DNA of 64,000 nt from BJHQ01 sp964654285 (GCA_964654285.1 CAZZJC010000019.1:19734-83733), one strand, 5' to 3'; positions 9,701 through 18,483 are shown, numbered from the stretch's first letter. Notes: a model not told the origin generated them from the letters alone. Numbers and translations: made by a program.

Positions 9701-10794
9701 GCGCCGTCTGCATCCACCCCTGGGCCGACATGTGGGTCAACGCCAAGGGGCGCATGACCTGCTGTCCCCAGAACCATACCGCGCTCGGTACGCTGCCCGC
9801 CGACAGCCCGGCCAAGGCCTGGCACGGCCCTGCGGCGCAGCAGGTGCGCCGGCTGGTTGCGGCCGGCCGTTATGAAGAGGCCGGATGCGAACGCGAATGC
9901 CCGTTCCTGCGCAACTCCTCCACTCCGCCAGACGACGAACCGCCGCAAGCGGAGATGATCAACCAGCCTTTCACGCCGCCGGTTGATGCCGATTCCGCCT
10001 ATGCCCAGAACCTGGCGGGGGTGCAGGCGGCATTCGCCCGCCGCGAGGCCGACATCGACACGCTGCCGCTCTTCGTCGACCTGCAGCCGGTCATCCTCTG
10101 CAATGCCGCCTGCATCATGTGCGGCCAGCCGCATGCCGATCCGACCCGGCATACGCCGGAGATCCGTGCCGCCCTCGATTCCCTCAAGCCGACCGCCAGC
10201 CATTTCCGTTGGCAGGGGGGCGAGGTCTTCACCGATCCCCATTTCGCGGCCTACCTGGAATCCTTCGGGGCGGACGACGCCCCCCAGCCGGGCCGCTGCG
10301 TCATCACCAACGGCACCCTGATCACCCGCGCCATCGCCGAGCGCCTGCTGCGTCCGCCGCACCCGGTCCATTTCCTGGTCTCGATCGATGGCGCGACCGC
10401 GCCGACCTTCGAGAAGATCCGCCACCACCTGCGCTTCGACCGCGCCTGGGCCGGGCTGGTCCACCTCGCGACGCGCCAACGCGAGATCGGCGTCACCGAT
10501 CGCGTGATCTGGAACTACGTGGTGATGAAGAGCACCTGGCCCGAGATGCGTCAGGCCATGCAGATGGCGGCGGAATTGCAGGTGGCGATCAACTTCGCCC
10601 CGCTGCAACGCCCGTGCGGTGACGAGAACCTGTTCCTTGATCCTGCCGTGATGCCGGGTTTGGATCTGATGTGCGAGTTGGACGACCTGGAGCGCTTCGC
10701 CGCCAACTTGCCGATCCCGGTATCCGGCTTCACCGGCATGCGCTATCGCCTGCGTCAGGTGATGCCGCCGCCGGCTCCGGTCGGTGCGCCATGA
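9697..10794 (+). CDS. Radical SAM protein with an N-terminal SPASM-like module
   Basis: A 365-residue protein. The CX3CX2C cluster motif (C135, C139, C142, within LCNAACIMC) identifies a radical SAM core. Residues 1-70 have the spacing of a SPASM accessory domain (CIHPWADMWV, adjacent C22-C23, LGTL, C64 and C68), which in most relatives is at the C terminus. The order here looks permuted. An HFRWQGGEV segment, equivalent to the GGEP motif, follows the core cysteines. The start overlaps the carbamoyltransferase stop. Substrate is unknown; SPASM relatives often modify peptides or proteins, so a protein or sugar target in the glycan pathway are both possible. Confidence 0.78.
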   Translation: MSAVCIHPWADMWVNAKGRMTCCPQNHTALGTLPADSPAKAWHGPAAQQVRRLVAAGRYEEAGCERECPFLRNSSTPPDDEPPQAEMINQPFTPPVDADSAYAQNLAGVQAAFARREADIDTLPLFVDLQPVILCNAACIMCGQPHADPTRHTPEIRAALDSLKPTASHFRWQGGEVFTDPHFAAYLESFGADDAPQPGRCVITNGTLITRAIAERLLRPPHPVHFLVSIDGATAPTFEKIRHHLRFDRAWAGLVHLATRQREIGVTDRVIWNYVVMKSTWPEMRQAMQMAAELQVAINFAPLQRPCGDENLFLDPAVMPGLDLMCELDDLERFAANLPIPVSGFTGMRYRLRQVMPPPAPVGAP

Positions 10795-12356
10795 ACGTCC
10801 TGCTGATGACATCCCGGACCAACGACCGGCAGGATGGGGCCGAACTCGCCGACCACATGCCGTATGGACTGGGGTATATCGCTGCGACCTTGAAGAAGCA
10901 TTCCGATCACCAGGTCGACATCCTGGACATCAGCCATTCAAGCTTGAGCGACGACGGCATCGCCGACCTCATCGCGAGCAAGCGCATCGACGTGCTCGGC
11001 ATCTCGGCGGTGATGGCGAACTATGTTTTTTGCGTCGAATTCACGGCGGCGATACGGCGGCGATTCCCGCACCTGCTCATCGTCATGGGCGGCGCCCTGC
11101 CCACCACCATGCCCGACCTGGTGGCCCAGGATTGCGCCGTCGACGTGGTGGTGCGTGGTCCGGGCGAATTGGCCTTCCTCGACATCGTCAACGCCGCCGG
11201 GCCAGGCGGCAAGGCTCCGACGCGGATCGTCCAAGGCGGATATCCCAAGGACATCGATGCGATCCCCTGGCCGGACTGGGAAGCCATGGATTTTCGCAGT
11301 TACAAGTACCTGCCTCCCTGGTCGGACTTTCCGCTGCTGTCCAGCCGTGGCTGCCCGTTCGCCTGCAACTACTGCTGCAAGGTCAATGGCAGCGCCTACG
11401 TTGAGCGCGACATCGACCATCTTTTCGCTGAACTGTGCCACGTGGTCGAGCAGCTCGGCTTCGACCATTTCATGATCCAGGATGATCTCTTCTTCCTCAA
11501 ACCGGAACGGGTCCGGCGACTGTGCCGGCTGATCACCGGGCGCGGCATGAAAGTCCGGTGGTCGGCGGTGAGCCGCATCGACCTCATGGACGAGGAAACG
11601 ATCATCTGCCTGAAAGAGGCAGGCTGCTTCGCGGTCGCGGTCGGCGTCGAATCCGGCAGCCAGGACATGCTCGTCCATATGAACAAGAAGCTCTCGCTCG
11701 CGAAGACGGCGGCCAACCTGCAATTGCTGCACCGGCATGGGATCAAGATCATGCCCTACATCATCTGCGGTTATCCCGGTGAAACCGCCGAGACGTTGAA
11801 GCAGACCGAGGATTTCCTCATCGCCAACCGCATCTACAGCGCGATGACCTATGCCTTCCCGTTGCCGGGGACGAAACTGTGGGACATCGCGGTCGAGCGC
11901 GGCATGATCCCCGATGTGCGCGCCTTCCTGCGTCGGCGGAGTTTCCATGTATCCCGCCCGCATTTCAACTTCACCCAGATGCCGGATGCGGAACTGGAAT
12001 CCCGGGTCGAGGCGATGAAGCAACGGGTGCTGGGGGCCTATATCGATCATCACCTTGGTTCAGGCGAATCGCTGGGCGAGGCGGCATCGATCTACATCTA
12101 TGGCTCAGGCTACCTCGGACGAGGTGCCTACGACCACCTTCTCGGCAAGGGCATTCCGGCGGGTAGGATCCGGTCGTTCATCGACGATGATCCTTTGCGC
12201 GTAGGCAAATCGCATCATGGCGTGCCCGTGGCTGGACTCGATGCCCTGCAGCTCAACCGCAATGATCTCTGCTTCGTCGCCAACAGCTACTTCCCGGAGA
12301 ACATGGTGGGCAATCTGCGGAAACATGGTTTCCAGGGCAGCATCGTCACGCTGTGA
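10791..12356 (+). CDS. B12-binding-type radical SAM enzyme with C-terminal Rossmann-like domain
   Basis: A 521-residue protein. Residues 1-150 match the cobalamin-binding-like domain that precedes many radical SAM cores (PYGLGYIAATLKKH, VMGGALPT), without the DxHxxG motif. The cluster motif is C188, C192, C195 (RGCPFACNYC), followed by VGVESGS and YIICGYPGE. Residues about 425-521 form an extra domain opening IYIYGSGYLGRGAYDHL, a dinucleotide-binding-like fold, not part of the usual enzyme. The start overlaps the previous stop. It is the last gene of the plus-strand run, and a short hairpin spans its stop (12344-12358). Substrate unknown. Confidence 0.83.
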   Translation: MNVLLMTSRTNDRQDGAELADHMPYGLGYIAATLKKHSDHQVDILDISHSSLSDDGIADLIASKRIDVLGISAVMANYVFCVEFTAAIRRRFPHLLIVMGGALPTTMPDLVAQDCAVDVVVRGPGELAFLDIVNAAGPGGKAPTRIVQGGYPKDIDAIPWPDWEAMDFRSYKYLPPWSDFPLLSSRGCPFACNYCCKVNGSAYVERDIDHLFAELCHVVEQLGFDHFMIQDDLFFLKPERVRRLCRLITGRGMKVRWSAVSRIDLMDEETIICLKEAGCFAVAVGVESGSQDMLVHMNKKLSLAKTAANLQLLHRHGIKIMPYIICGYPGETAETLKQTEDFLIANRIYSAMTYAFPLPGTKLWDIAVERGMIPDVRAFLRRRSFHVSRPHFNFTQMPDAELESRVEAMKQRVLGAYIDHHLGSGESLGEAASIYIYGSGYLGRGAYDHLLGKGIPAGRIRSFIDDDPLRVGKSHHGVPVAGLDALQLNRNDLCFVANSYFPENMVGNLRKHGFQGSIVTL

Positions 12357-12390
12357 CGTTGCAGCGGAGCATGCCCGAACAGCCGTCTCC

Positions 12391-13920
12391 TCAAACGGAT
12401 CCGCAAGCGACGGGAGCCAGTTCAGGCGGGGCGGCATCCAGCTCCTCGCGCAGAAGTCCGCGGCTTCGCAGGTCGGCGATGATCCGTTCCGCGAACCGGT
12501 CGTAGGAGAACTCCCGGCGGAACAGTTCGGAATCGACCTGGAATTCCCGTTGCACCCCCGCCATCAGGCTGGCCTTGTCGGTGAAGTAGACGACTTGGTG
12601 GTCGTCCCAGTGCGGCAGGGGGGACGCCCGTCGGCAGTCGTAGACGACCGGGATGCAGCCGCAGCAGGCGATTTCAGGCAGGCGCTGATGGTTGAGGATG
12701 TTCGGTGTCAAGGACAGGGCGTGGCTCGCCCGCCGATACAGCTCAGCCAGTTCCCGACCTGGCTTGAGCGCACCGCGATGAAATGGCGCGACCACCGGGT
12801 CAGACTCCCAGCCATGACCGTAGATCTCGACCTTCCAGCCCTGCTGCGCCAGACTGCAGATCCAGCGCACGGGTTCGTCGCGGATGGCGATGTTCCAGAT
12901 GATCCCGGCCAGGTGCATGGTGGTGATGCCGTGTTGGATCCGGAACTCCTCCATCTCCGGCACCGTGATCACCTCACCCGCCTGGATGCGCTCATTCAGG
13001 AGGTCGAGGAAACGGGCATGGATCGGATTCGCCGGGATGAAATGCGGGTTACTCCGGTAGGAGGTTCCCACGAAGACGATGGTGCGAGCTTCCCGAGGTG
13101 GACCGCCTTCCGGGTGGTAGATGGAGTCGTCGATGCAGAAATTCTGGTTGCGCTGCCGATCCGGGGGGAGCCCCTTTGCGACGAGGGCTTTGCAGAAGGC
13201 GTCCTTGTGCAGGCTGTAAACCAGATCGTTTTCACGCCAACGCAGCTTCTCTGCCGGATCGGTCAATTCCGGCATCATGTCCATCCACCAGACGACGTTT
13301 GCAGTCTTGGGATGGAGCGAGATGTTGTTGAGGTAATTGACATTGATCACCAGGTGCGGCTGGAAATCGCGGATCACCCCGGTGATGTGGTAACTGGCGA
13401 GCGCTTCGATGTCGGAATCCTCGATGACGAATTTGGCATCGTGTCCAAGTCGGGCGAAAGCTTCGATCACCCCGCGAGTGGCGTGTTGCATGACCATGGT
13501 GGTCCGACTGCCCCAGCCCATGACGCGCAACCGGCCCGGCCGTTCCGGCGGTGGGATGTCGCCGGCATGGATGGCGCGGATGGTCCCTTCGGTCAGGGCG
13601 AGACGTTTCTCGCGAGCTGCCTGCATGCAGTTCAGGAGGTCCTGGCTCAACCGCTGACGCATCGTTTCAGGATAGAATCCAGCCATTTCGATCCGGGTGG
13701 GCATGCGCAGGCGGGTGGTGGCGTAGAACTGCACCAGGGACGAAGGATTCACGTGGATGAGGTTGGGCAGCCTCTCCGGCAACGGTTCCTGGCTCAGGTA
13801 ATAGCACACCTGCAACCCGGTGCTGGCCGAGGTGATCTGCACCCGGTTGGCCTGGCGGGCGGTCGCCAGCGCCAGGTCAGGATTGAGAAAGATGGTGTCC
13901 TGGTGCTGGATCTGGTTCAT
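12391..13920 (-). CDS. CgeB-like glycosyltransferase with N-terminal cluster-specific domain
   Basis: A 509-residue protein starting MNQIQHQDTIF. The C-terminal two-thirds carry CgeB-type glycosyltransferase signatures: an N-terminal Rossmann half with VINVNYLNN and VWWMDMMPE, then VEIYGHGW, LSLTPNILNHQRLPEIACCG and a conserved FSYDRFAERI end. Residues 1-100 instead match the N-terminal domain of the carrier protein at 4431-4976. It faces the ten-gene run, and only 34 bases separate the two stops. It probably adds a sugar in the same pathway. The ATG at 13920 was chosen because similarity to the carrier protein begins just after it; a longer reading frame extends to 14169. Confidence 0.74.
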   Translation of the reverse strand: MNQIQHQDTIFLNPDLALATARQANRVQITSASTGLQVCYYLSQEPLPERLPNLIHVNPSSLVQFYATTRLRMPTRIEMAGFYPETMRQRLSQDLLNCMQAAREKRLALTEGTIRAIHAGDIPPPERPGRLRVMGWGSRTTMVMQHATRGVIEAFARLGHDAKFVIEDSDIEALASYHITGVIRDFQPHLVINVNYLNNISLHPKTANVVWWMDMMPELTDPAEKLRWRENDLVYSLHKDAFCKALVAKGLPPDRQRNQNFCIDDSIYHPEGGPPREARTIVFVGTSYRSNPHFIPANPIHARFLDLLNERIQAGEVITVPEMEEFRIQHGITTMHLAGIIWNIAIRDEPVRWICSLAQQGWKVEIYGHGWESDPVVAPFHRGALKPGRELAELYRRASHALSLTPNILNHQRLPEIACCGCIPVVYDCRRASPLPHWDDHQVVYFTDKASLMAGVQREFQVDSELFRREFSYDRFAERIIADLRSRGLLREELDAAPPELAPVACGSV

Positions 13921-14194
13921 GGTGGTCGTAGTTGCCTTTCCCGCTGGAGGGCGTCCGCTCGTGGTCTTTTGTTGAAGCAATCCACACGCCAAAGGCGGGC
14001 CAAAACCGGAGGCTTTGCCTAGCGAATCCGACGAAGCGGAATTTCCGTGGGCACAACGGGTTGCGATGGGTCGGACGGCGATGGTGCCCTGTCGCAAGAC
14101 GAAGGACAACGACCGGTGGACGACCGCGGCGTCGATTCCAGCCACGTTGTACGTGGTGTTCTGCGGCACCGGGCTGATCCCGGCACCGATCGGT
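13921..14194. other. Intergenic region between two minus-strand genes
   Basis: This 274-base gap must hold the promoter of the glycosyltransferase at 12391-13920 and any terminator of the mla operon. I see no convincing -35/-10 pair and no intrinsic terminator. An in-frame extension of the glycosyltransferase covers it, but its composition and lack of similarity to the carrier protein argue against coding. Confidence 0.4.
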
Positions 14195-15802
14195 TCAGAT
14201 CTTCAGCCCCACCACCGTGACCAGGTTGCGCAGGTCGTTGTCGAGCAGCTCGGCGCGCAGGGCGAACCAGGCGCCGGGGCGGTTGGTCAGGTCGTTGACC
14301 CCGGCGGACACCACGACGCGGTCCCAGATCCGGTATTCAGCGGTGGCGCGGACCAGGATGGCTCCGGGTTCCTCATAGCGCCGGTCGTTCTCGGCCCGGG
14401 TGAAATCCTTGCCGCGGGTGAGCAGGACGAAGGAAAGGCGGTCCTTCCAGACCGGGGCCATCAGGTAGCCGCCGAGCTGGCTGTTGATGATCCCGCCGGC
14501 GACGGTCAGGCCGTAGTGCTGGCCCTGGTCGCGGGGGAAGAAGCGCCAGCCGATGAGCAGGTCGACGTCGAGATTGAACTTGTTGGGATCGTCGCGCGCC
14601 GCATCGCGATCCTTGGGTGCGGTGCGGTAGCCGATACCGCCAGTGTAGAATTTCCAGGGCTTCGGTTCGATGCGCAGATAGGCGTGGGCCTCGTAGGCGC
14701 CGGTGTTGGCGTCGCCGCCGCCCATCAGGCCGGCGTACAGTTTGACATCGCCCATGCCCTGGGTGATCGGCTTGACCTCTTCCAGCCGGCTCTGGAAGGA
14801 ATCCAGGGCCAGGGTGCCTTTTTCGTGGAGCGTGTCCTCGAAGACCAGCTTGCCGACCGTGCCCTTGCCGGCGGCGATCTGGTCGGTGACGACCTGCACG
14901 TTGGCGCCGATGTGGTCGAGGCGTTCGCTGAAGCGGGCCACGTTGGCGAGGGTGGTGCGCACGTTGGGCCGGTTCTCGGCCACGGTGTCGCGGATCTCGC
15001 CGGCGGCGCCGCTGATGCGGTCGGCCATGCCGGGCAGCTTGGCGACGGTGGCTTTCAGGTCGGGCCGGTTCTCGTTCACGGCGTCGCGCACCTCTCCCGC
15101 GGCCCCGGCCAGATTGTCCGCGACCTTGGGCAGCTTGGCGACGGTGGTCTTCAGATTGGGCCGGTTCTCGGCCACCGCATCGCGGATCTCGCCGGCGGCG
15201 CCGCTGACGTTGGCCACCGTGCCGGGCAGGCGGTCGATGGAATCCTTCAGCTTGGGGCGGTTCTCCTTGAGGATCGCCTTGGCCTCCTCGGCCAGTTCGC
15301 CGAAGCGCGCGGCGGCGGCGCGGATGGCGCTGATCGCGTTGCCGATCTCGGCGCGGTTGTCCTCGACCAGCTTCTGCACCGCCGCGATGGCCTCGTCGAG
15401 GCTGGCGGGATCCTGGCCCAGGCGGCCGACCAGCAGCTCCTTGGTGATCGGGACGCCGCCGCGGGCGAGGATCTCAAGCGCCGAGCCGCCGAGCATCTGC
15501 TGGCTGATCGCGAAGCGGGTGTCGCTGTCGATGAGCACGCTCGCGCGCCGCCGGGCATCGACCGAGAAGCGCACCCGCACGCGCGGCTTGCCGGCATCCA
15601 GGATCGGCGCGACCTCGGTCACCGTGCCGATGCGCACGCCGTTGTAGTTGACCGCGTCGCCCTCCTTCAGCTTGGCGACGCGCGGGAAGTTGAGGTCGAA
15701 GTCGCCGCCGCCGGGACTGACCTTGTTCACCATCAGGGTGAACCACAGCAGCAGGGCGAGGCCGAGGAAGAACAGCAGGCCGACTTTGACTTCGCTCGAC
15801 AT
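14195..15802 (-). CDS. mlaD: MlaD/MCE-domain lipid-transport protein with helical repeats and extra C-terminal domain
   Basis: A 535-residue protein. One N-terminal membrane anchor (residues about 8-25) is followed by an MCE domain (about 35-120; GDAVNYNGVRIGTV). A helical region then contains 32-residue repeats centred on Asn-Arg at 149, 181, 213, 245 and 277. Residues about 330-535 look beta-rich (FYTGGIGYRTAP, LDVDLLIGWRFF) and may lie in or at the outer membrane. Typical MlaD is under 200 residues, so this is a long form. It is third after MlaE and MlaF and would be the periplasmic lipid-binding part of the transporter. Confidence 0.85.
   Translation of the reverse strand: MSSEVKVGLLFFLGLALLLWFTLMVNKVSPGGGDFDLNFPRVAKLKEGDAVNYNGVRIGTVTEVAPILDAGKPRVRVRFSVDARRRASVLIDSDTRFAISQQMLGGSALEILARGGVPITKELLVGRLGQDPASLDEAIAAVQKLVEDNRAEIGNAISAIRAAAARFGELAEEAKAILKENRPKLKDSIDRLPGTVANVSGAAGEIRDAVAENRPNLKTTVAKLPKVADNLAGAAGEVRDAVNENRPDLKATVAKLPGMADRISGAAGEIRDTVAENRPNVRTTLANVARFSERLDHIGANVQVVTDQIAAGKGTVGKLVFEDTLHEKGTLALDSFQSRLEEVKPITQGMGDVKLYAGLMGGGDANTGAYEAHAYLRIEPKPWKFYTGGIGYRTAPKDRDAARDDPNKFNLDVDLLIGWRFFPRDQGQHYGLTVAGGIINSQLGGYLMAPVWKDRLSFVLLTRGKDFTRAENDRRYEEPGAILVRATAEYRIWDRVVVSAGVNDLTNRPGAWFALRAELLDNDLRNLVTVVGLKI
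14931..15262 (-). repeat. Tandem 96-bp (32-residue) repeats within the MCE protein gene
   Basis: Four clear copies at an exact 32-codon period encode the pattern ENRPxLK followed by an AGEIRDAV-type block. A fifth, weaker copy lies upstream. They form a predicted long helix or coiled coil between the MCE domain and the C-terminal domain. The copies differ by several substitutions, so they are not a fresh expansion. Confidence 0.85.
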
Positions 15803-15805
15803 GCG

Positions 15806-16831
15806 CTAGCCCCCCCCGCCGGCGGCGGATGCCCGGCCAGCGCCAGCCTGGCCCACGGGAGCGTGGCCCACGGGCGCGTGGCCTTGCAAGTAGGCCTCGG
15901 TGAGGGGGCCCTGGGTCGAACCGGTGAGCATCTGCCTGAGCACGGGATTGGGATCCTGCCGGATGCTCTCGCGGTTGCCAACGGCAATGATCCGCCCGAG
16001 GTACAGCATGGCGATGCGATCGGCGATCCTGAACGCGGCGTCGAGATCGTGGGTGATCACGATCGAGGTCACCCCAAGCTGGCGTTGCAGATCGAGGGTC
16101 AGCTCGTTGACGCCGTTCACCGTGACCGGATCAAGACCGGTGGTCGGTTCGTCGTAGAGGATGATCTCGGGCTTCTGGATGATCGCCCGCGCGATGCCGA
16201 CGCGTTTGCGCATGCCGCCCGACAGGCTGGCGGGCTTGAGGTGGAGGATCTCCTGCGCCGGCAGATAGACCCGGCGCAGGGCCTCGACCACACGTTCATA
16301 GACCTCGTTCGCCGGCCGGCGGTCGACCTCGACCAGGGGCAGACCGACGTTTTCCAGCACGGTCAGCGAATTGAGCAGCGCCGCGCCCTGGAACACCACG
16401 CCCAGGCGGCGGCGGTAGACCGCGATCTGCTCGGGGCTGGCGTTGCCGAGATCGATCTCGCCAACGGCCTGGCGTCCGCAACTTGCGGATCCGGTGTCCG
16501 TTTGACCTGGAGCGGTCGGGGGTGGCGCCGCGACGTGGATGGTGCCGGCATCGGCGCGCAGGAAGCCCATCAGATGCTTGATGAGCGTCGTCTTGCCCGA
16601 GCCGGAGCCGCCGAGGATGACCAGCGTCTCGCCGCGATACACGTCGAGCGTCACGCCGCGCAGGATGCGGCGCTGGCCGAACGACTTGTTCACGTCGCGG
16701 ACGCGGATCAGCGCCTCGCGGCCGTCCGGCACCGGCGCGAGCGGCGCGGCGGCCTCCCAGCGCTCGCGTGTCCATTCACCAGCGGCGTCGTGGCTGACGG
16801 TCTGGGAGCGCAGGGTGCGGTCGGTGGCCAT
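15806..16831 (-). CDS. mlaF: MlaF-type ABC transporter ATPase
   Basis: A 341-residue ABC ATPase that powers MCE lipid transport at the inner membrane. Seen: Walker A GGSGSGKTT, the LSGGMRKRV signature, Walker B ILYDEPTTGLDP and an H-loop VITHDL. Usual length is about 270. The extra length comes from an N-terminal extension, an insertion of roughly 25 residues rich in Pro/Thr/Ser between Walker A and the Q-loop, and a Gly/Ala/Pro-rich tail. The start overlaps the mlaE stop by one base and mlaD begins 3 bases after its stop, so the three are one operon. Confidence 0.93.
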   Translation of the reverse strand: MATDRTLRSQTVSHDAAGEWTRERWEAAAPLAPVPDGREALIRVRDVNKSFGQRRILRGVTLDVYRGETLVILGGSGSGKTTLIKHLMGFLRADAGTIHVAAPPPTAPGQTDTGSASCGRQAVGEIDLGNASPEQIAVYRRRLGVVFQGAALLNSLTVLENVGLPLVEVDRRPANEVYERVVEALRRVYLPAQEILHLKPASLSGGMRKRVGIARAIIQKPEIILYDEPTTGLDPVTVNGVNELTLDLQRQLGVTSIVITHDLDAAFRIADRIAMLYLGRIIAVGNRESIRQDPNPVLRQMLTGSTQGPLTEAYLQGHAPVGHAPVGQAGAGRASAAGGGG

Positions 16832-17757
16832 CAGCGCACCCAGTTCTGGATCGCCGCGAACGGCACCAGGATGAACCAGGTGATGACGAGGTCGGCGAAG
16901 AGGACGAAGATCACGTTCAGCACCACGCTGGTGGTGGTCGAGCGGCCGACGCCTTCAGCCCCGTCGGAGGTGTTCAGTCCGCGGTCGCAGGCGATGGTGC
17001 CGATGATCGCGCCGAACACCGCCGCCTTGAACATGCCGGAGACGATGTCGGTGGCGGTGAGCGCCCCGCTCAGGCTGTTGAAGAACTCCGAGGCGGGCTG
17101 ATTGAACAAGGATCGGGTCGCGACGAGCCCCCCCAGCACGCCGACGCAGTCGGCGACGACGGCCAGCAGCGGCATGGCGATGACCAGGGCGAGGACGCGC
17201 GGCATCACGAGGTAGCGCACCGGATCGATCGACATCGCGCGCAGGGCGTCGACCTCCTCGTTCACCGTCATGGTGCCGAGTTCGGCCGCGTAGGCGGCGC
17301 CGACCCGCGACAGGATGATGATCGCCGCCCACATCGGCCCGAACTCGCGGCAGAAGGCGACCGAGATGATGCCACCGAGCTGGTTCGTCGCGCCGAAGGT
17401 GTCGAGCGTCTTGCCGACCTGCATCGCCAGGATGCCGCCGGTCATCGCCGCGATCAGCGACAGCACGAACAGCGAGCCGAACCCCGCGCTTTCCAGCTGG
17501 CGGATGATGAGCGGCAGCGATCGCCCAGCCTGCTTGAGGTGGCCGACCGCATCGATGAACAGGATCACCGCCCGGCCGGCGGCGAAGGCGCGCTGGTTGA
17601 CGCTGCGCCCGGTCGTTTCCAGCACCACGGTGCCGCTGTGGGTGGCGAAGCGGTCGATGAGCCAGCTGCTGCCCCGGCCTGGCGGCGCACTGCGGCTTGG
17701 CGGCGGTCGGGATGGAGGGGCTGATGCCGGGCCCGGCGGCGGTGGCGGCTCAGCCAT
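16831..17757 (-). CDS. mlaE: MlaE-type permease
   Basis: A 308-residue inner-membrane permease of the MlaE family with several hydrophobic segments and the conserved stretches FCREFGPMWAAII and GTMTVNEEVDALRAM. The first 30 residues are a Pro/Ser-rich cytoplasmic leader that ordinary MlaE proteins lack. Its start lies inside the end of the upstream NUDIX gene (8-base overlap), and its stop touches the mlaF start. It forms the membrane channel of the MlaFEDB-like transporter. No mlaC or mlaB gene is adjacent. Confidence 0.92.
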   Translation of the reverse strand: MAEPPPPPGPASAPPSRPPPSRSAPPGRGSSWLIDRFATHSGTVVLETTGRSVNQRAFAAGRAVILFIDAVGHLKQAGRSLPLIIRQLESAGFGSLFVLSLIAAMTGGILAMQVGKTLDTFGATNQLGGIISVAFCREFGPMWAAIIILSRVGAAYAAELGTMTVNEEVDALRAMSIDPVRYLVMPRVLALVIAMPLLAVVADCVGVLGGLVATRSLFNQPASEFFNSLSGALTATDIVSGMFKAAVFGAIIGTIACDRGLNTSDGAEGVGRSTTTSVVLNVIFVLFADLVITWFILVPFAAIQNWVR

Positions 17758-18313
17758 GGCCGGGCCTCGGCAGGATGCCGATGAGCGCCAGGGCGATCAG
17801 GGTCTTGGCGTCGAAGCGCGTTCCGGCGGCGAGCATTTCGGGCAGTCGGTCGCGCGGCACCAGTTCGCGTCGCACGAGTTCGCCCGGATCCGGCGCGGCG
17901 GTTCCGGCCGTGAGATTCTCGGCCCGGTAGAGCACCATCTCCTCATCCGACACCCCGACCGCCGGATGGAAGCGCAGCAGTTCGCTCAGGCGCCCGGCGC
18001 GGTAGCCGGATTCCTCCTCCAGTTCGCGCGCCGCCGTGGCCTCGGGCGCTTCGCCCGGCACGCGGGTGCCGGCGGGGATCTCCAGGGTCCAGGCGCGGAT
18101 CGCATAGCGGAACTGCCGCACCATCAGGATCAGCCCGGGTTCGGGCTCGGCCAGGATCGCCACCGCCCCGGGGTGGTGGATGACCGGGCGCTCGACCTCG
18201 CCGTCCGGGGTGGCGTAGAGCTCGTCGACCAGGGCGAACTTCGGCCCCCGGTAACGTTCATGACCCCGCAGGAAGCGGACCTCTGCATCACCAGCGCTTT
18301 TCATGGCGGGCAT
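17750..18313 (-). CDS. NUDIX hydrolase (ADP-ribose pyrophosphatase-like)
   Basis: About 187 residues with a complete Nudix box: a Gly, then E and the REL.EE.GY core within about 23 residues (ending ARELEEESGY). VIHHPGAVAI and VRQFRYAI before the box are typical of the ADP-ribose/NDP-sugar pyrophosphatase branch. The ATG at 18313 was chosen; a second ATG at 18304 and a TTG at 18322 are also in frame. It is the first gene of the minus-strand operon leading into mlaEFD, although its function need not be linked to lipid transport. Confidence 0.88.
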   Translation of the reverse strand: MPAMKSAGDAEVRFLRGHERYRGPKFALVDELYATPDGEVERPVIHHPGAVAILAEPEPGLILMVRQFRYAIRAWTLEIPAGTRVPGEAPEATAARELEEESGYRAGRLSELLRFHPAVGVSDEEMVLYRAENLTAGTAAPDPGELVRRELVPRDRLPEMLAAGTRFDAKTLIALALIGILPRPGHG

Positions 18314-18483
18314 GCTAGACAAGTAACCGCCTGGCTGCGCTCCGCAACAGCGGGGGGATGATGTTTCGCGTTCGAAAGCCCGTTGGACGCGGGTTTTCCC
18401 GCGCGGCGGATGCGTCGGGACGAAGGCGAACCCGATCCGATCCGGCCCGGTTGCACCATCGCGGTCCGGGCCAGGATCCCGGC

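Noticed and set aside
12217..14022. A 601-codon plus-strand open frame
   Set aside because: Antisense to the glycosyltransferase at 12391-13920, which shows clear family features and an N-terminal domain shared with the carrier protein.
14931..15262. Regular repeats considered as a CRISPR array
   Set aside because: The 96-bp period lies inside a reading frame and encodes a 32-residue protein repeat. No spacer-repeat pattern and no cas genes occur anywhere in the window.
14015..17101. A 1028-codon plus-strand open frame
   Set aside because: It is antisense to mlaD, mlaF and part of mlaE, whose motifs are unambiguous. Its translation is compositionally biased and matches nothing; it is a by-product of high GC.
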